Source: Rhizobiaceae bacterium (GTDB taxonomy: Bacteria > Pseudomonadota > Alphaproteobacteria > Rhizobiales > Rhizobiaceae). Taken from it: a stretch of 64,000 bases of DNA. The position numbers were made by a program, and so were the translations under genes. Below the pieces are notes generated by a model. The model ran no database searches and was not told the origin of the DNA. It saw only the letters and a list, made by a program, of their open reading frames with translations. The DNA lies in NCBI GenBank assembly GCA_017643495.1, contig JAEPNK010000001.1:663623-727622 (forward strand). The letters are read 5' to 3'. Positions 9,133 to 19,373 of the stretch are shown here, piece by piece (the stretch's first letter is position 1; each line of letters begins with the position of its first letter).

Positions 9133-10685
9133 GTCTTGTCCGCAAGTTTTCCTCTGTCGGCGGAGCCACAATGGCCAGCCGGGTACTGGGATTTGTGCGG
9201 GAGGCAATGATCGCTGCGTTCCTTGGTGCAGGTCCTGTTGCGGATGCCTTTTATGCTGCTTTCCGCTTTCCGAATCTGTTCAGGCGCCTTTTTGCCGAAG
9301 GTGCCTTCAATTCGGCATTCATCCCGCTTTTCGGAAGCGAACTGGAAACCGGAGGCCGTGCTGCAGCCCGTGATTTTGCGGAAAAAATCATGGCAGTTCT
9401 GTTGCTCACACTGCTTCTTCTTTCGGTGCTTGCCATCATTTTCATGCCTTATCTCGTCGGAACGATCATCGCTCCGAAATTTGCCGAGGATCCCGAAAAA
9501 TTCGAGCTGACCGTGTTTCTTGCCCGGATCATGTTCCCCTATCTGGCAGCGATGTCTGTTGTGGCAATGCTGTCGGGCATCCTGAACGCATTCCGAAAGT
9601 ATTTTCTGGCGGCCATGGCGCCGGTTCTTCTCAATGTGATTTTCATTCTGGTTCTGGTGACTGGCGGATTTCTGGAATCGAGAGGGAGTGAGCTGGCGGT
9701 AGCCATGGCCTGGGGAGTTGTGGTTTCCGGTGTTGTTCAGGTGGGCTTGCTGGTTTATGCAGTCCGGCGCGAGGGTTTCGGTCTTTCCATTCGGATGCCT
9801 CGGGTTTCGCCTGCGGTCAGGCGATTGCTTATTCTCGCACTTCCAACAGCTGTTGCGAACGGGATTACCCAGATCAATCTGCTTGTCGGTCAGATCATAG
9901 CCTCTGCACAAGAGGGGGCGATTGCGATCATGAATTACGCGGATCGCCTCGCACAGCTTCCATTGGGCATAATTGGCATATCAATAGGGGTTGTGCTCCT
10001 GCCGGAACTATCCCGTGCACTGGCTGCGAAAGACCAGAAGGAAGCAAACCATTTACAGAATCGCAGCATGGAAGTTGGCCTTGGTATCAGTATTCCTGCT
10101 GCAGTCGGTCTCTTCATGATTCCGCTCCCGCTGGTCGCACTGGTTTTCGAACGGGGTGCTTTTGATCGCGAGACAAGTATTGTAACGGCGCAGGTATTGT
10201 CGGCCTTTGCAATCGGTATCCCGTCCTTTGTCCTGATCAAGATCTTGCATCCATCATTTTATGCCCGCCAGGACATGCGCACCCCGATGTGGTTTTCGGG
10301 GATCAATGCCATACTGAACATTATCCTGAGTTTGTTGCTCTTCCCTCTTTATGGTGTTGTCGGACTGGCAATAGCCACAAGTGCAGCCGGTTGGTTGAAT
10401 GCCATATTGCTGGCAACTTCGTTGCATCTCGGCAGACATTTCAGGGTTTCTGGTGTCACCTTGCGCAATCTGTTGCTTGTCTTGCTTGCCAATCTGGCAA
10501 TGGCAGGACTGATCTACCTGGCTGATCTCTGGTTGGGCCGGATGCTTGTTGACGGATCATTGTTGGTGCGTGTCTTCCTGGTCGGTGGTGTGATCGCTGC
10601 AAGCGCAGCCTTTTATGGTGGCGTGGTCGTCGCAACAGGCGCCATACCGCGAAGCCAGCTCAAGGCGGTTTTCCGTCGGCGTTAA
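9129..10685 (+). CDS. murJ: MurJ lipid II flippase
   Basis: 518 residues of strongly hydrophobic character, consistent with the 14 membrane segments of the MVN/MurJ family. The N-terminus '[25 protein letters not shown]' in two parts, '[20 protein letters not shown]' and '[18 protein letters not shown]' are diagnostic. The protein flips lipid-linked peptidoglycan precursor across the inner membrane. It overlaps glnD by 4 bases and is therefore probably translationally coupled. Confidence 0.95.
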   Translation: MSLVRKFSSVGGATMASRVLGFVREAMIAAFLGAGPVADAFYAAFRFPNLFRRLFAEGAFNSAFIPLFGSELETGGRAAARDFAEKIMAVLLLTLLLLSVLAIIFMPYLVGTIIAPKFAEDPEKFELTVFLARIMFPYLAAMSVVAMLSGILNAFRKYFLAAMAPVLLNVIFILVLVTGGFLESRGSELAVAMAWGVVVSGVVQVGLLVYAVRREGFGLSIRMPRVSPAVRRLLILALPTAVANGITQINLLVGQIIASAQEGAIAIMNYADRLAQLPLGIIGISIGVVLLPELSRALAAKDQKEANHLQNRSMEVGLGISIPAAVGLFMIPLPLVALVFERGAFDRETSIVTAQVLSAFAIGIPSFVLIKILHPSFYARQDMRTPMWFSGINAILNIILSLLLFPLYGVVGLAIATSAAGWLNAILLATSLHLGRHFRVSGVTLRNLLLVLLANLAMAGLIYLADLWLGRMLVDGSLLVRVFLVGGVIAASAAFYGGVVVATGAIPRSQLKAVFRRR

Positions 10686-10749
10686 ACCCTTGCAATGGTT
10701 CGTTGGTTGCGCAATAAACCGCGCGACTTCGATTATGGGAAACAGACCA

Positions 10750-11784
10750 ATGCCGCAGCCGACCAACCGTGTATTTTCCGGGGTGCAGCCAACAGGCAAC
10801 CTGCATCTTGGCAATTATCTGGGTGCAATCAAGAATTTTGCCGCCCTTCAGCATACCCATGAGTGCATTTATTGCGTTGTCGACCTGCATGCCGTGACAG
10901 TTGAACTGGTTCAGCCGCAATTGAAGGCCCAGACCCGTGAAATAGCGGCTGCCTATCTTGCTGCCGGTATCGATCCCGAGCGCAATATCATCTTCAACCA
11001 GAGCCAGGTTCGCGAGCATTCGGAACTCGCCTGGCTTTTCAATTGTGTTGCGCGGATGGGGTGGTTGAGCCGGATGACCCAGTTCAAGGACAAGGCAGGC
11101 AAGGATGCGGAACAGGCATCGGTTGGCCTGTTTGCCTATCCCAGCCTCATGGCTGCAGACATTCTGGTTTATCGCGCCACGCATGTGCCTGTGGGTGATG
11201 ACCAGAAGCAGCACCTGGAGCTCACCAGGGATATCGCGGCCAAGTTCAATCACGATTTTGCAGCCCGGATTCGTGAACTGGGTCATGGCGAGTCCTATTT
11301 CCCCGTCACGGAGCCAATCATTGAAGGGGCTGCTACCCGGGTAATGTCCTTGCGTGATGGCACCCGAAAAATGTCCAAGTCGGAGCCATCAGATCTTTCC
11401 CGCATAAACCTGACAGACAGTGCTGATGATATTTCAAAGAAAATCCGCAAGGCCAAAACAGACCCCGAGCCCTTGCCCGAGGATTCGAAAGAGCTTGGAG
11501 ACCGACCGGAAGCAAAAAATCTCGTTGGTATTTATGCAAGCCTTGCCGATGTCACCGTGGAGGAAGTGATTGCAGAGCACGGCGGAAAGCAATTTGGTGC
11601 TTTCAAGCCTGTTCTGGCGGAACTTGCGGTGGAAAGGCTTTCGCCGATCAATCGTGAAATGCGCAAACTCCTTGACGATCCGGGGCATGTTGACAGCGTC
11701 CTCAATAGCGGTGCCGCCCGTGCGCGCGAGATTGCAAGTGTAACCATCAAAGAAGTTCGGGACATATTCGGCTTTCTGGGTTAA
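10750..11784 (+). CDS. trpS: Tryptophanyl-tRNA synthetase
   Basis: 344 residues from ATG 10750 ([21 protein letters not shown]); ATG 10735 is an alternative five codons longer. The frame is open further upstream into murJ, but the family N-terminus starts just before '[19 protein letters not shown]', which holds the class I HIGH-like signature. The second signature is KMSKS at residues 207-211. It charges tRNA-Trp. Separated from murJ by a 64-base gap. Confidence 0.95.
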   Translation: MPQPTNRVFSGVQPTGNLHLGNYLGAIKNFAALQHTHECIYCVVDLHAVTVELVQPQLKAQTREIAAAYLAAGIDPERNIIFNQSQVREHSELAWLFNCVARMGWLSRMTQFKDKAGKDAEQASVGLFAYPSLMAADILVYRATHVPVGDDQKQHLELTRDIAAKFNHDFAARIRELGHGESYFPVTEPIIEGAATRVMSLRDGTRKMSKSEPSDLSRINLTDSADDISKKIRKAKTDPEPLPEDSKELGDRPEAKNLVGIYASLADVTVEEVIAEHGGKQFGAFKPVLAELAVERLSPINREMRKLLDDPGHVDSVLNSGAARAREIASVTIKEVRDIFGFLG

Positions 11785-11846
11785 GAAGGCTCGCCCCAAT
11801 CTGGAAACAGGTTGTTAAACAGAACAGCAAATGCGTAAATGCGGCT

Positions 11847-12338
11847 ATGGTAAGCAAGCGACTGATTCATGAGGAAGGTCACAAGCGCAAGTTTCTGTGC
11901 GTGATCGATGGTACATCGGAATGCGACCGGGCGGTCCTGTACGCAGAACGCCGGGCCACCAAGGCCGGCGGTGCACTGGCATTGCTGTTTGTATCCGAGC
12001 CCGAAAGCTTTCAACACTGGATTGGTGTTGAGAAAATCATGCAGGCCGAGGCCCGGGAAGAGGGCGAGGCTGCGCTCGAAAAATATGCGCAATTTTGCCG
12101 TGAAAACGGCAGCATAGACCCGGAGTTGATATACCGGGAAGGCAAGACGCATGAAGAGGTATTGTCCCTGATCGAGGAAGATCAGGACATTGCGGTTCTT
12201 GTTCTGGCTGCAGGTGACAGCATTGAGGGCCCCGGTCCATTGGTCAGTGCACTGGGCGGTAGCGGAAATGCCTATACAATACCCGTAATTGTTGTGCCGT
12301 GCAGCATGACCTTTGAGGATATTGAGAGCGTTACCTGA
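11847..12338 (+). CDS. Universal stress protein (UspA fold)
   Basis: 163 residues, one Usp domain: beta strand 'KFLCVIDGTSECDRAV', then 'RATKAGGALALLFVSEP', and a C-terminal 'SGNAYTIPVIVVP'. The ATP-binding GxxGxxxxG motif of ATP-binding Usp proteins is replaced by 'SALGGSGNAYTIP', which is only a partial match. The family's role is stress resistance with unknown biochemistry. The start has no good ribosome-binding sequence. It often sits between murJ-trpS and the nfuA-like gene in rhizobia. Confidence 0.85.
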   Translation: MVSKRLIHEEGHKRKFLCVIDGTSECDRAVLYAERRATKAGGALALLFVSEPESFQHWIGVEKIMQAEAREEGEAALEKYAQFCRENGSIDPELIYREGKTHEEVLSLIEEDQDIAVLVLAAGDSIEGPGPLVSALGGSGNAYTIPVIVVPCSMTFEDIESVT

Positions 12339-12371
12339 TTCACCTTGAACTGCGCTCTGGAAAGCATTAAA

Positions 12372-12386
12372 TTAGAACCGTTCTAA
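12372..12386. promoter_or_regulatory. candidate Irr (ICE) box upstream of the nfuA-like gene
   Basis: TTAGAA-CCG-TTCTAA is a perfect 6+3+6 inverted repeat, 28 bases before the ATG of the NifU-like gene. It matches the core of the iron control element bound by the heme-responsive regulator Irr in Rhizobiales (TTTAGAA-N3-TTCTAAA type). The placement before an iron-sulfur assembly gene fits an iron-responsive operator. The identification as an Irr site is inference from the motif. Confidence 0.65.
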
Positions 12387-12414
12387 ACAAACTATCCTTT
12401 TGCGGGAGCAGACC

Positions 12415-13005
12415 ATGTTTATCCAGACCGAAGCCACACCAAATCCGGCAACATTGAAGTTTCTTCCGGGAGTCATGGTATTGCCTTCGGGAACTGCTGA
12501 ATTCCGCACGGCGGAAGAAGCCAGCCAGTCACCGCTTGCCGAACAGCTTTTTACCATCCCCGGTGTGGCCGGAGTGTTTTTTGGCTATGACTTCATTTCC
12601 GTGACGCGCGAAGGCAGCCCGGAGGAAGGTTTTGACTGGCAGCATCTGAAGCCGGCAGTCCTCGGAACCATCATGGAGCATTTTGTAACCGGCAAGCCTG
12701 TCATGAAGGACGATGCCACCGGTTCGCCTGAAACGCCGATGGAAGAAGACTTTGCCGAAGCGGATACGGAAATTGTAAACACCATCAAGGAATTGCTTGA
12801 AACACGCGTGCGCCCGGCGGTTGCACAGGATGGTGGAGACATCACATTCCAGGGTTATCGTGACGGTGTTGTGTATCTCCACATGCGCGGAGCCTGTGCA
12901 GGATGTCCGTCCTCCACCCAGACCCTGAAACACGGCATTCAGAACCTTCTCAAGCATTTCATTCCGGAAATCCGGGAAGTTCAGCCTGTTGGCGTCTTTG
13001 TCTGA
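12415..13005 (+). CDS. NfuA/NifU-like iron-sulfur cluster carrier
   Basis: 196 residues from ATG 12415; CGGGAG lies 8 bases upstream of it. The N-terminal Nfu_N domain reads 'FIQTEATPNPATLKFLPG'; the C-terminal NifU domain holds 'MRGACAGCPSS', giving the cluster ligands Cys161 and Cys164. Such proteins receive a [4Fe-4S] cluster and pass it to apo-enzymes; one likely client nearby is the radical-SAM protein MiaB. Upstream is an ICE-like box, suggesting iron control. Confidence 0.93.
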   Translation: MFIQTEATPNPATLKFLPGVMVLPSGTAEFRTAEEASQSPLAEQLFTIPGVAGVFFGYDFISVTREGSPEEGFDWQHLKPAVLGTIMEHFVTGKPVMKDDATGSPETPMEEDFAEADTEIVNTIKELLETRVRPAVAQDGGDITFQGYRDGVVYLHMRGACAGCPSSTQTLKHGIQNLLKHFIPEIREVQPVGVFV

Positions 13006-13013
13006 TCTGAGTC

Positions 13014-13670
13014 TTGAAACGGCTGGCACTTGATACTTCTGCCGATTTCTGTGCGGCATGTGTCTATGACACGGAAAACGCTCGCGTACTGTCATCCGTA
13101 TCCCGCAACATTGGTCGTGGCCATGCAGAACTTCTCATGGATGTTATTGGCGAATGTCTTGAAAATGCGCATTCTGCCTATGCCGACCTTTCCACGCTGA
13201 CGGTTACTGTCGGTCCGGGCAGTTTCACCGGTGTGCGGGTTGGCCTGTCTGCAGCGAGAGCGATTTCTCTGGCACTGGATGTTCCGCTTTGCGGAATTGA
13301 CAATCTGACCGCATGCGCAAAATTCGCACAAGCCAGCCATGGTATTGAAAATCCGGTGACCTTGTTGGATGCACGACGCGGCGAAGCTTACTGTCTTGAG
13401 GCCGGTCAAGAACCTTGCATATCAGACTATCGGGTGCTGGGTGAGCGTTTGTCGGGAGACAGTCTCGTCCTGTGTGGCTCAGGGGCGCCTGTGTTCAATC
13501 AGGAACTGGGACGAGAAAACAGGATAGTACACAGTGAACCGGTGCCGCCAATCGAGTTCCTTGCTTCCCTCGACTTGATGGCAGGTGATCATCCGCCCGA
13601 ACCCTTGTACTTGCGTCCAGCGGATGCGAAACCACAAACCGGTTTCGTGCTACCGCGCGCAAAGGTGTGA
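13014..13670 (+). CDS. tsaB: TsaB, tRNA threonylcarbamoyladenosine synthesis subunit
   Basis: 218 residues from a TTG start at 13014: the family N-terminus 'RLALDTSADFCAACVYD' immediately follows, no ATG occurs in frame before residue 43, and only 8 bases separate it from the previous stop. Further blocks are 'ELLMDVIGECLENA' and 'VGPGSFTGVRVGLSAARAISLA'. TsaB partners TsaD and TsaE in making t6A37 of tRNA. It overlaps the following acetyltransferase, the usual tsaB-rimI pair. Confidence 0.93.
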   Translation: MKRLALDTSADFCAACVYDTENARVLSSVSRNIGRGHAELLMDVIGECLENAHSAYADLSTLTVTVGPGSFTGVRVGLSAARAISLALDVPLCGIDNLTACAKFAQASHGIENPVTLLDARRGEAYCLEAGQEPCISDYRVLGERLSGDSLVLCGSGAPVFNQELGRENRIVHSEPVPPIEFLASLDLMAGDHPPEPLYLRPADAKPQTGFVLPRAKV

Positions 13671-13675
13671 ATTCT

Positions 13676-14170
13676 ATGTATGGATGGTTCTGGCGAAAAC
13701 GCGTCATAATTGAAAATGCACTGAGGGATGATGCTGAAACCCTGTCCGAAATTCATGGCGAATGTTTTCGGCAAGCTTGGTCTGACGGAGATTTTGACCG
13801 TTTTATCGGGGATGACAATTATTTTTGCCTTGTCGCGCGCGAAGAAAACTGGGTCACACGCAGATTGCTTGGCTTTGTGGTTGTCAGGCGTGTCGTTGAC
13901 GAAGCGGAAATCATCACGATCGCAACACGACCGGCTGCAAGGGGAAGTGGCGTTGGTCGCAAGTTGATGGAAGGCGCGATGCGCATTCTTGCGTTCGACA
14001 GGACGCGAAAGCTTTTCCTTGAGGTCGATGAAAACAATCCGGCAGCCCTGTCCCTCTATCGTTCCATGCGCTTTGAACAGGTCTCGGAGCGCAAGGGCTA
14101 CTATACCGGACATGCACTGGGTGTCGGTAAACCGTCGACTGCGCTTGTCATGCAGCTTGAACTTGGGTAA
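13676..14170 (+). CDS. rimI: RimI-type GNAT N-acetyltransferase
   Basis: 164 residues from ATG 13676 (AAAGG at 13661-13665); an in-frame GTG at 13667 overlaps the tsaB stop. GNAT features: 'ATRPAARGSGVGRKLMEGAMR' (split acetyl-CoA loop R-x-x-G-x-G/A) and 'LEVDENNPAALSLYRSMRF', both typical of RimI, which acetylates the N-terminus of ribosomal protein S18. It might be a broader N-terminal acetylase; context next to tsaB supports RimI. Confidence 0.88.
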   Translation: MYGWFWRKRVIIENALRDDAETLSEIHGECFRQAWSDGDFDRFIGDDNYFCLVAREENWVTRRLLGFVVVRRVVDEAEIITIATRPAARGSGVGRKLMEGAMRILAFDRTRKLFLEVDENNPAALSLYRSMRFEQVSERKGYYTGHALGVGKPSTALVMQLELG

Positions 14171-14239
14171 GCAGGAGCGAGGGTCGCAAGGCCTGCTCTA
14201 GCCCTTTCCGGGTTTCCTGTCTCCAGACGCCGCAGACAA

Positions 14240-15046
14240 ATGACAGCGCGTATACGGTTCATCTTCATCGCCGCACTTCTCGGTATCATCACACTGTTTG
14301 TGCTGCCGGTTCAGGCATTGCTTTTGAAGCTTCGCTCGCCATTGGCACGCAAGCTGCCCATGGTTTGGCACGGGCTGGCGCTGCGACTGATTGGCATGAG
14401 GGTAAAGGTAAGGGGAGCCCCGGTCAGCGACCGCCCCCTCATGATTATCGCCAATCATACGTCATGGACGGACATACCCGTTCTGGGCAGTCTGGTTGAG
14501 GTTTGTTTCATTGCAAAACAGGAAGTTGATGAAATGCCGGGTGCCGGCCTGCTTGCCAGAATGCAGCGCACCGTGTTCGTGAAGCGTGAAGAAAAGCGTG
14601 CGGTCGGCAAACAGGTTGATGCAATAACAGAACGGCTGGTCAACGGCGATGCCATGGTTCTGTTTGGAGAAGGTTCAACCGGTAATGGCAGTCATGTTGG
14701 CCCGTTCAAGAGTTCCTTGCTCGGAGCTGCACAATATGCAGTCGCATCCGGGGCGGTTGACAAGGTAATCATCCAGCCGGTCTCGATTGCCTATACCGGT
14801 TTGCATGGGATCCCGCTTGGTCATGTAACCCGGGCAAGAACGTCATGGTGCGGAATTCAGGAACTGACTCCCCATGCCATATACATTCTTTTGAAAAGTG
14901 CCTGGGACGTGGAAGTCAGGTTTGGAGAGCCAATGGAATTCACCAATGCTGCCAATCGCCGCAAACTTGCCGTTGACACCCGACAGCGTGTGCGGGAAAT
15001 GTTTGTCAGTTCCATTCACAAAAGGGACAATAATCTGGTGTCTTGA
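14240..15046 (+). CDS. plsC: 1-acyl-sn-glycerol-3-phosphate acyltransferase (PlsC family)
   Basis: 268 residues. One N-terminal membrane segment ('FIFIAALLGIITLFVLP'), then the acyltransferase motifs NHTSWTD (His-x4-Asp catalytic pair) and 'LFGEGSTGNG' (glycerophosphate binding). The family acylates lysophosphatidic acid in phospholipid synthesis; some rhizobial members instead make ornithine lipids or lyso-lipid repair products, so substrate is not certain. It lies between rimI and miaB as in many rhizobia. Confidence 0.88.
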   Translation: MTARIRFIFIAALLGIITLFVLPVQALLLKLRSPLARKLPMVWHGLALRLIGMRVKVRGAPVSDRPLMIIANHTSWTDIPVLGSLVEVCFIAKQEVDEMPGAGLLARMQRTVFVKREEKRAVGKQVDAITERLVNGDAMVLFGEGSTGNGSHVGPFKSSLLGAAQYAVASGAVDKVIIQPVSIAYTGLHGIPLGHVTRARTSWCGIQELTPHAIYILLKSAWDVEVRFGEPMEFTNAANRRKLAVDTRQRVREMFVSSIHKRDNNLVS

Positions 15047-15146
15047 ATTGGTATGCCCCGATTGGCCAAATGTCGGGCATGACGAACAAGCTAACATGGC
15101 GCATCCTTGAGGTAGCGCAACGATTACAGGAAATACGGATATCCAA

Positions 15147-16505
15147 ATGACCATGCACCCGGGCGAGCGCAAGAAAGTCTTTGTGAAGACCTATGGATGC
15201 CAGATGAATGTATACGATTCCGGTCGTATGCAGGATGCGCTGGAAAATGACGGCTATCAGAATACCGAGGTTCTGGAAGAGGCAGACCTTGTCTTGCTGA
15301 ATACTTGTCATATTCGGGAAAAGGCGGCTGAAAAGGTCTACTCTGAAATCGGCAGGCTGAAGAAACTGAAGGAACAGCGTTCGGCAACAAACCGGCCAAT
15401 GACCATTGGCGTTACGGGTTGTGTCGCTCAGGCAGAAGGAAGTGAGATCCTCAAGCGCGCGCCTGCCGTTGATCTGGTTGCCGGACCCCAGACATATCAC
15501 AATCTTGCAGGCATTGTTCGCAGGGCAGAGCTGGGTGAACGTGTTGTTGAAACGGAATTCGAAATTGAGGAAAAGTTCAGGCAACTTGCAACCGCCACTC
15601 CCAAACAGACAAGATCACGCGGCGTTGCCGCATTTCTGACTGTCCAGGAGGGTTGCGACAAGTTTTGCACCTTCTGCGTTGTGCCCTACACACGGGGCGC
15701 AGAAGTTTCCAGACCTGTTTCACAAATTATGGATGAAGCACGGAAAATGGTTGCCGCAGGTGTGCGCGAAATCACGCTGCTCGGACAGAATGTAAACGCC
15801 TGGCACGGACTTGGTGCGGATGGCCGGGAATGGCGTTTGGGCGAGCTTTTGCGTGAACTTGCCACCGTCGATGGACTGGAGCGACTGCGCTACACGACCA
15901 GCCACCCTGTGGATATGGACCGGGGCCTGATTGAGGCGCATCGTGAACTGGATTGTCTGATGCCTTACCTGCATCTACCGGTTCAGGCGGGCTCGGATCG
16001 TATCCTCAAGGCCATGAACCGTCACCACACAATTGATGACTATCGTCATGTTATCGGCATGGTTCGTGAGGTTCGTCCGGACATAGCAATTTCGGGTGAT
16101 TTTATTGTCGGATTTCCTGGAGAAAGCGATGAGGATTTTGAGGCTACTCTCGATCTCGTGCGGGAAATTGGCTATGCCTCGGCATTTTCCTTCAAATATT
16201 CAACGCGTCCCGGAACACCGGGGGCAGACATGGAAAACCAGGTTCCGGAACCGGTAAAGGGCGAGCGTCTCCAGCGTCTGCAAGCACTGCTTAATGAACA
16301 GCAGGAAGCATTCAACAGGGATTGTATCGGACAAGAGATGGTCATCCTGCTCGAGAAACCCGGGCGCAAACAGGACCAATTGATTGGCCGCTCACCGTAT
16401 TTGCAGTCTGTTATCGTCGACAGTTCGCTTGGCGTACCGGGCGACATGGTACATGTTAGAATTACCGGTGCGGCCCCAAACAGCCTGTCTGCCAAGCCCG
16501 TCTGA
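15147..16505 (+). CDS. miaB: MiaB, tRNA methylthiotransferase
   Basis: 452 residues. N-terminal UPF0004 domain with three cluster cysteines in 'TYGCQMN', 'LLNTCHIRE' and 'GVTGCVAQ'; radical-SAM motif 'GCDKFCTFC' (C-x3-C-x2-C); C-terminal TRAM domain ('[18 protein letters not shown]'). It adds the methylthio group to i6A37 of tRNA using two [4Fe-4S] clusters. A second ATG two codons in (15153) is an alternative start. It leads the miaB-phoH-ybeY-corC operon. Confidence 0.96.
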   Translation: MTMHPGERKKVFVKTYGCQMNVYDSGRMQDALENDGYQNTEVLEEADLVLLNTCHIREKAAEKVYSEIGRLKKLKEQRSATNRPMTIGVTGCVAQAEGSEILKRAPAVDLVAGPQTYHNLAGIVRRAELGERVVETEFEIEEKFRQLATATPKQTRSRGVAAFLTVQEGCDKFCTFCVVPYTRGAEVSRPVSQIMDEARKMVAAGVREITLLGQNVNAWHGLGADGREWRLGELLRELATVDGLERLRYTTSHPVDMDRGLIEAHRELDCLMPYLHLPVQAGSDRILKAMNRHHTIDDYRHVIGMVREVRPDIAISGDFIVGFPGESDEDFEATLDLVREIGYASAFSFKYSTRPGTPGADMENQVPEPVKGERLQRLQALLNEQQEAFNRDCIGQEMVILLEKPGRKQDQLIGRSPYLQSVIVDSSLGVPGDMVHVRITGAAPNSLSAKPV

Positions 16506-16518
16506 AATGGAGATCTGA

Positions 16519-17616
16519 TTGAGCGCCAAGAAAAAGCAGGACAAGAAACCCCGCGACAAGTCTTCTGCCAAGGGCCGAAAGGCCGCGTCGTCGCCGGATC
16601 TGGAGCATATTGTCCTCAAGTTTTCGGACAATCATCTCGCATCGCAACTCTACGGCCAGTTTGACCAGCATCTCGCGATGGTGGAGCAGCAATTGGGTGT
16701 TGAGGCGGTTTCCCGGGGCAATGAGGTCAACCTCCGCGGTGACAGTACAGCAATTCGCCAGGCCCGGATTGCGCTTGAGCACCTGTATCACCGGTTGGAA
16801 GCAGGCGATGAAATTGTATCAGGCGATGTGGATGGCGCGATACGGATGGCTTCAGCCGATAATCAACTGACACTGCCCGCAATGGAAAAGTCCGGTCTGC
16901 TGTCAATGGCCAAGATAGGAACCCGGAAGAAGGTAATTCAGGCAAGAACTCCGACACAGGACGCCTATATTCGCGCCATGGACAGATGCGAACTTGTCTT
17001 TGGTGTTGGTCCGGCTGGCACGGGCAAGACGTATCTCGCAGTTGCATATGCCGCCGCACTTCTTGAGCGCGGTGCAATAGACCGGATTATCCTTTCCCGG
17101 CCGGCTGTTGAAGCTGGCGAACGGCTGGGCTTTCTTCCCGGTGACATGAAGGAGAAAGTCGACCCCTATTTGCGCCCGTTGTATGATGCCTTGTATGACA
17201 TGATGCCGGGCGATCAGGTTGAACGGGCGCTGACCTCCGGTGTTATCGAAATAGCCCCGCTTGCATTCATGCGTGGTCGAACCTTGGCCAATGCTGCAGT
17301 GATACTCGATGAATCCCAGAACACCACATCAATGCAGATGAAAATGTTTCTTACGCGTCTGGGCGAGAATTCAAGAATGATCGTGACTGGCGATCCAAGC
17401 CAGATTGATCTGCCAAGGGGGGTGCGTTCAGGGCTGATCGAAGCGCTTGATATTCTCGGTGCCATTCAAGGTGTGGCGACAATCCGCTTCAAGGCGAGTG
17501 ATGTGGTAAGACACCGGCTGGTTGCAGAGATTGTAAACGCCTATGACAATGCCTCACCGCGTACCGGGCATCCCGATGAACGCCCGCACGAGAATGATGA
17601 TGCCGCTGCAAATTGA
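16519..17616 (+). CDS. phoH: PhoH-family ATPase (PhoH-like/YbeZ)
   Basis: 365 residues from a TTG start at 16519 that has GGAG at 16509-16512. An N-terminal KH-like region precedes the ATPase domain with Walker A GPAGTGKT (about residues 164-171) and 'VILDESQNTT' (Walker B). PhoH2/YbeZ proteins act with the endoribonuclease YbeY in RNA metabolism; that gene follows and overlaps its end. Confidence 0.94.
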   Translation: MSAKKKQDKKPRDKSSAKGRKAASSPDLEHIVLKFSDNHLASQLYGQFDQHLAMVEQQLGVEAVSRGNEVNLRGDSTAIRQARIALEHLYHRLEAGDEIVSGDVDGAIRMASADNQLTLPAMEKSGLLSMAKIGTRKKVIQARTPTQDAYIRAMDRCELVFGVGPAGTGKTYLAVAYAAALLERGAIDRIILSRPAVEAGERLGFLPGDMKEKVDPYLRPLYDALYDMMPGDQVERALTSGVIEIAPLAFMRGRTLANAAVILDESQNTTSMQMKMFLTRLGENSRMIVTGDPSQIDLPRGVRSGLIEALDILGAIQGVATIRFKASDVVRHRLVAEIVNAYDNASPRTGHPDERPHENDDAAAN

Positions 17617-18076
17617 TTTCAGCCGGAGCGACGATGCAAGTGGCAATGTTGATGGTTTCGAGCAGCTTGCTGAAAAGGCGGTACGAACTGCTGTTTCAAT
17701 AGCCGGGCTCAACTTGCCGCCGAATGCGGAATTGAGCGTGTTGTTTGCAGGGGATGAAACTCTGCAGGCGCTCAACCGTGAGTGGCGGGGAAAGGATCGG
17801 CCGACAAATGTACTCTCGTTTCCGGCAACCGAGTCACCATCTCCGGCAGCGTCCATGCCGCTTTTGGGTGACATTGCAATTTCGATAGAGACAACAGAAC
17901 GTGAAGCGGTCCTTGAAAACAAGAAGTTCAACGACCACTTCATGCATCTTGTTGTTCATGGATTTTTGCACCTGTTCGGATATGATCATGAAACCGGAGA
18001 AGAGGCTGACCGGATGGAAAGCCTTGAAATCAGGATTCTTGCCGAACTGGGCATTCCCAACCCGTATTTTGACTAA
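17594..18076 (+). CDS. ybeY: YbeY endoribonuclease (rRNA maturation)
   Basis: 160 residues if started at the first of three consecutive ATG codons (17594, 17597, 17600) before PLQIDF; the frame stays open 17 codons further into phoH, but family proteins begin near this strand. The metal site 'HGFLHLFGYDHE' carries the three histidines of the H-x3-H-x5-H motif. YbeY takes part in 16S rRNA 3' end maturation and ribosome quality control. It overlaps phoH by 23 bases. Confidence 0.93.
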   Translation: MMMPLQIDFSRSDDASGNVDGFEQLAEKAVRTAVSIAGLNLPPNAELSVLFAGDETLQALNREWRGKDRPTNVLSFPATESPSPAASMPLLGDIAISIETTEREAVLENKKFNDHFMHLVVHGFLHLFGYDHETGEEADRMESLEIRILAELGIPNPYFD

Positions 18077-18090
18077 CTGGCTTTTCATTC

Positions 18091-19176
18091 ATGGTTTCTG
18101 AAAAAGAAGAAAACCCGACAGCGTCTTCACAGATTGAGGCCGCCAGCGCTGACAAGCCGGTCGCTCCGGAAAAATCACTCGTCCTGTTGCCCGAAGGCAA
18201 GACTACAGGGTTTGGGGGTAGCAGCCTGTTTTCGTGGTTGTACGGAATTTTCAGCCGTCGCAAGGACATGTCTTCAATCCGTGAAGATCTTGCTGACGCG
18301 CTTTCCGATCATGCGGGAACCTCCGAAAGTTTTTCGGCAGATGAGCGGGTCATGCTCACCAGCATCCTGAGATTGAGGGATGTTCGTGTGGAAGACCTTA
18401 TGGTTCCCCGTGCCGATATTATCGCGGTCAACGAGGAAATAACACTGGCGGAGTTGCTCAAGCAGTTCGAGGAATCCGGGCATTCCCGGATGCCCGTCTA
18501 CGGAGAGACGCTGGATGATCCGAAGGGCATGATCCACATCCGCGATGTCGTTGCATACATAACGAAAACGGCAAGCCAGAACCGGGCTGAGATTGCACGC
18601 AGGAAAAACAAGCTTCCAGCCAATCTCGACCTGCGCAAGGTAAACCTGTCCAAACCGGTCAGTTCCCTGAAGATATTGCGCGAAGTCGTATATGTGCCGC
18701 CCTCCATGGGGGCTCGTGAACTTCTTACCAGAATGCAGGCTGACAGGCGACAGATAGCACTTGTCATAGACGAGTATGGAGGCACGGACGGCCTCGTTTC
18801 GCTGGAAGACATTGTCGAGGAAATCGTCGGTGATATCGAAGACGAGCACGATGATGAGGAAGACCTGATTCTTGCAAAAGAAAATGGCAGTTATGTCTGT
18901 GATGCCAAGGCCGAGCTTGAGGATATCAGTGAATTGCTTGGTGAGGATTTTGCCTTTGGCGAACACGAGGAAGACGTCGATACGATCGGTGGTCTCCTGT
19001 TTGATATTCTTGGCAGGGTCCCGGTTCGCGGCGAAGTGATTAACAAGAACGGATTTGAATTCCGCATACTTGAGGCAGACCCGCGACGGATCAAGCGTAT
19101 AGAGTTGCTGCGCTCTGCCCGTCGGCGTACACGCAAGCCGGCTGAAGGTGAGCGACCAAAACTTTCTGCCCAATAG
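18091..19176 (+). CDS. corC: CorC/HlyC-type CBS-domain protein
   Basis: 361 residues with no membrane segments: 'MVPRADIIAVNEEITL' and 'GHSRMPVYGETLDDPKG' begin the paired CBS domains (about residues 100-235), ending with 'DEYGGTDGLVSLEDIVEEI'; the C-terminal CorC_HlyC (transporter-associated) domain follows. The family is linked to magnesium/cobalt efflux or, in rhizobia, annotated as hemolysin TlyC. In related genomes lnt comes next; here about 34 kb separates the two. Confidence 0.93.
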   Translation: MVSEKEENPTASSQIEAASADKPVAPEKSLVLLPEGKTTGFGGSSLFSWLYGIFSRRKDMSSIREDLADALSDHAGTSESFSADERVMLTSILRLRDVRVEDLMVPRADIIAVNEEITLAELLKQFEESGHSRMPVYGETLDDPKGMIHIRDVVAYITKTASQNRAEIARRKNKLPANLDLRKVNLSKPVSSLKILREVVYVPPSMGARELLTRMQADRRQIALVIDEYGGTDGLVSLEDIVEEIVGDIEDEHDDEEDLILAKENGSYVCDAKAELEDISELLGEDFAFGEHEEDVDTIGGLLFDILGRVPVRGEVINKNGFEFRILEADPRRIKRIELLRSARRRTRKPAEGERPKLSAQ

Positions 19177-19373
19177 ACGGTCGGCCTCGCTGTCGCCAAT
19201 TTTCGCTCATAATCCAGTAAAATGGCAAAGCATCTGGATAATGCTACAAACCGATAGATTCTGTCATCGAAAGTTGCTTGATAGAAATGGTTATGTTTAC
19301 TATCAAGTGCCCCATCTTGAAAACCAGGCGTCGGTGGGCGCCGGCCTGAAAGAGTTGTGTGGAATCCTGAGCA

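Noticed and set aside
9039..9911. 290-codon open frame antisense to the glnD/murJ junction
   Set aside because: Rich in His, Asn, Gln and Arg as expected from antisense of a hydrophobic membrane protein gene.
18274..19173. 299-codon open frame antisense to corC
   Set aside because: Antisense shadow of a conserved CBS-domain gene; composition is not protein-like and no family is recognised.
19177..19373. Integration site or direct repeats at the left edge of the 34-kb segment
   Set aside because: No tRNA fragment, integrase or repeated end matching 53355-53614 could be seen by eye.
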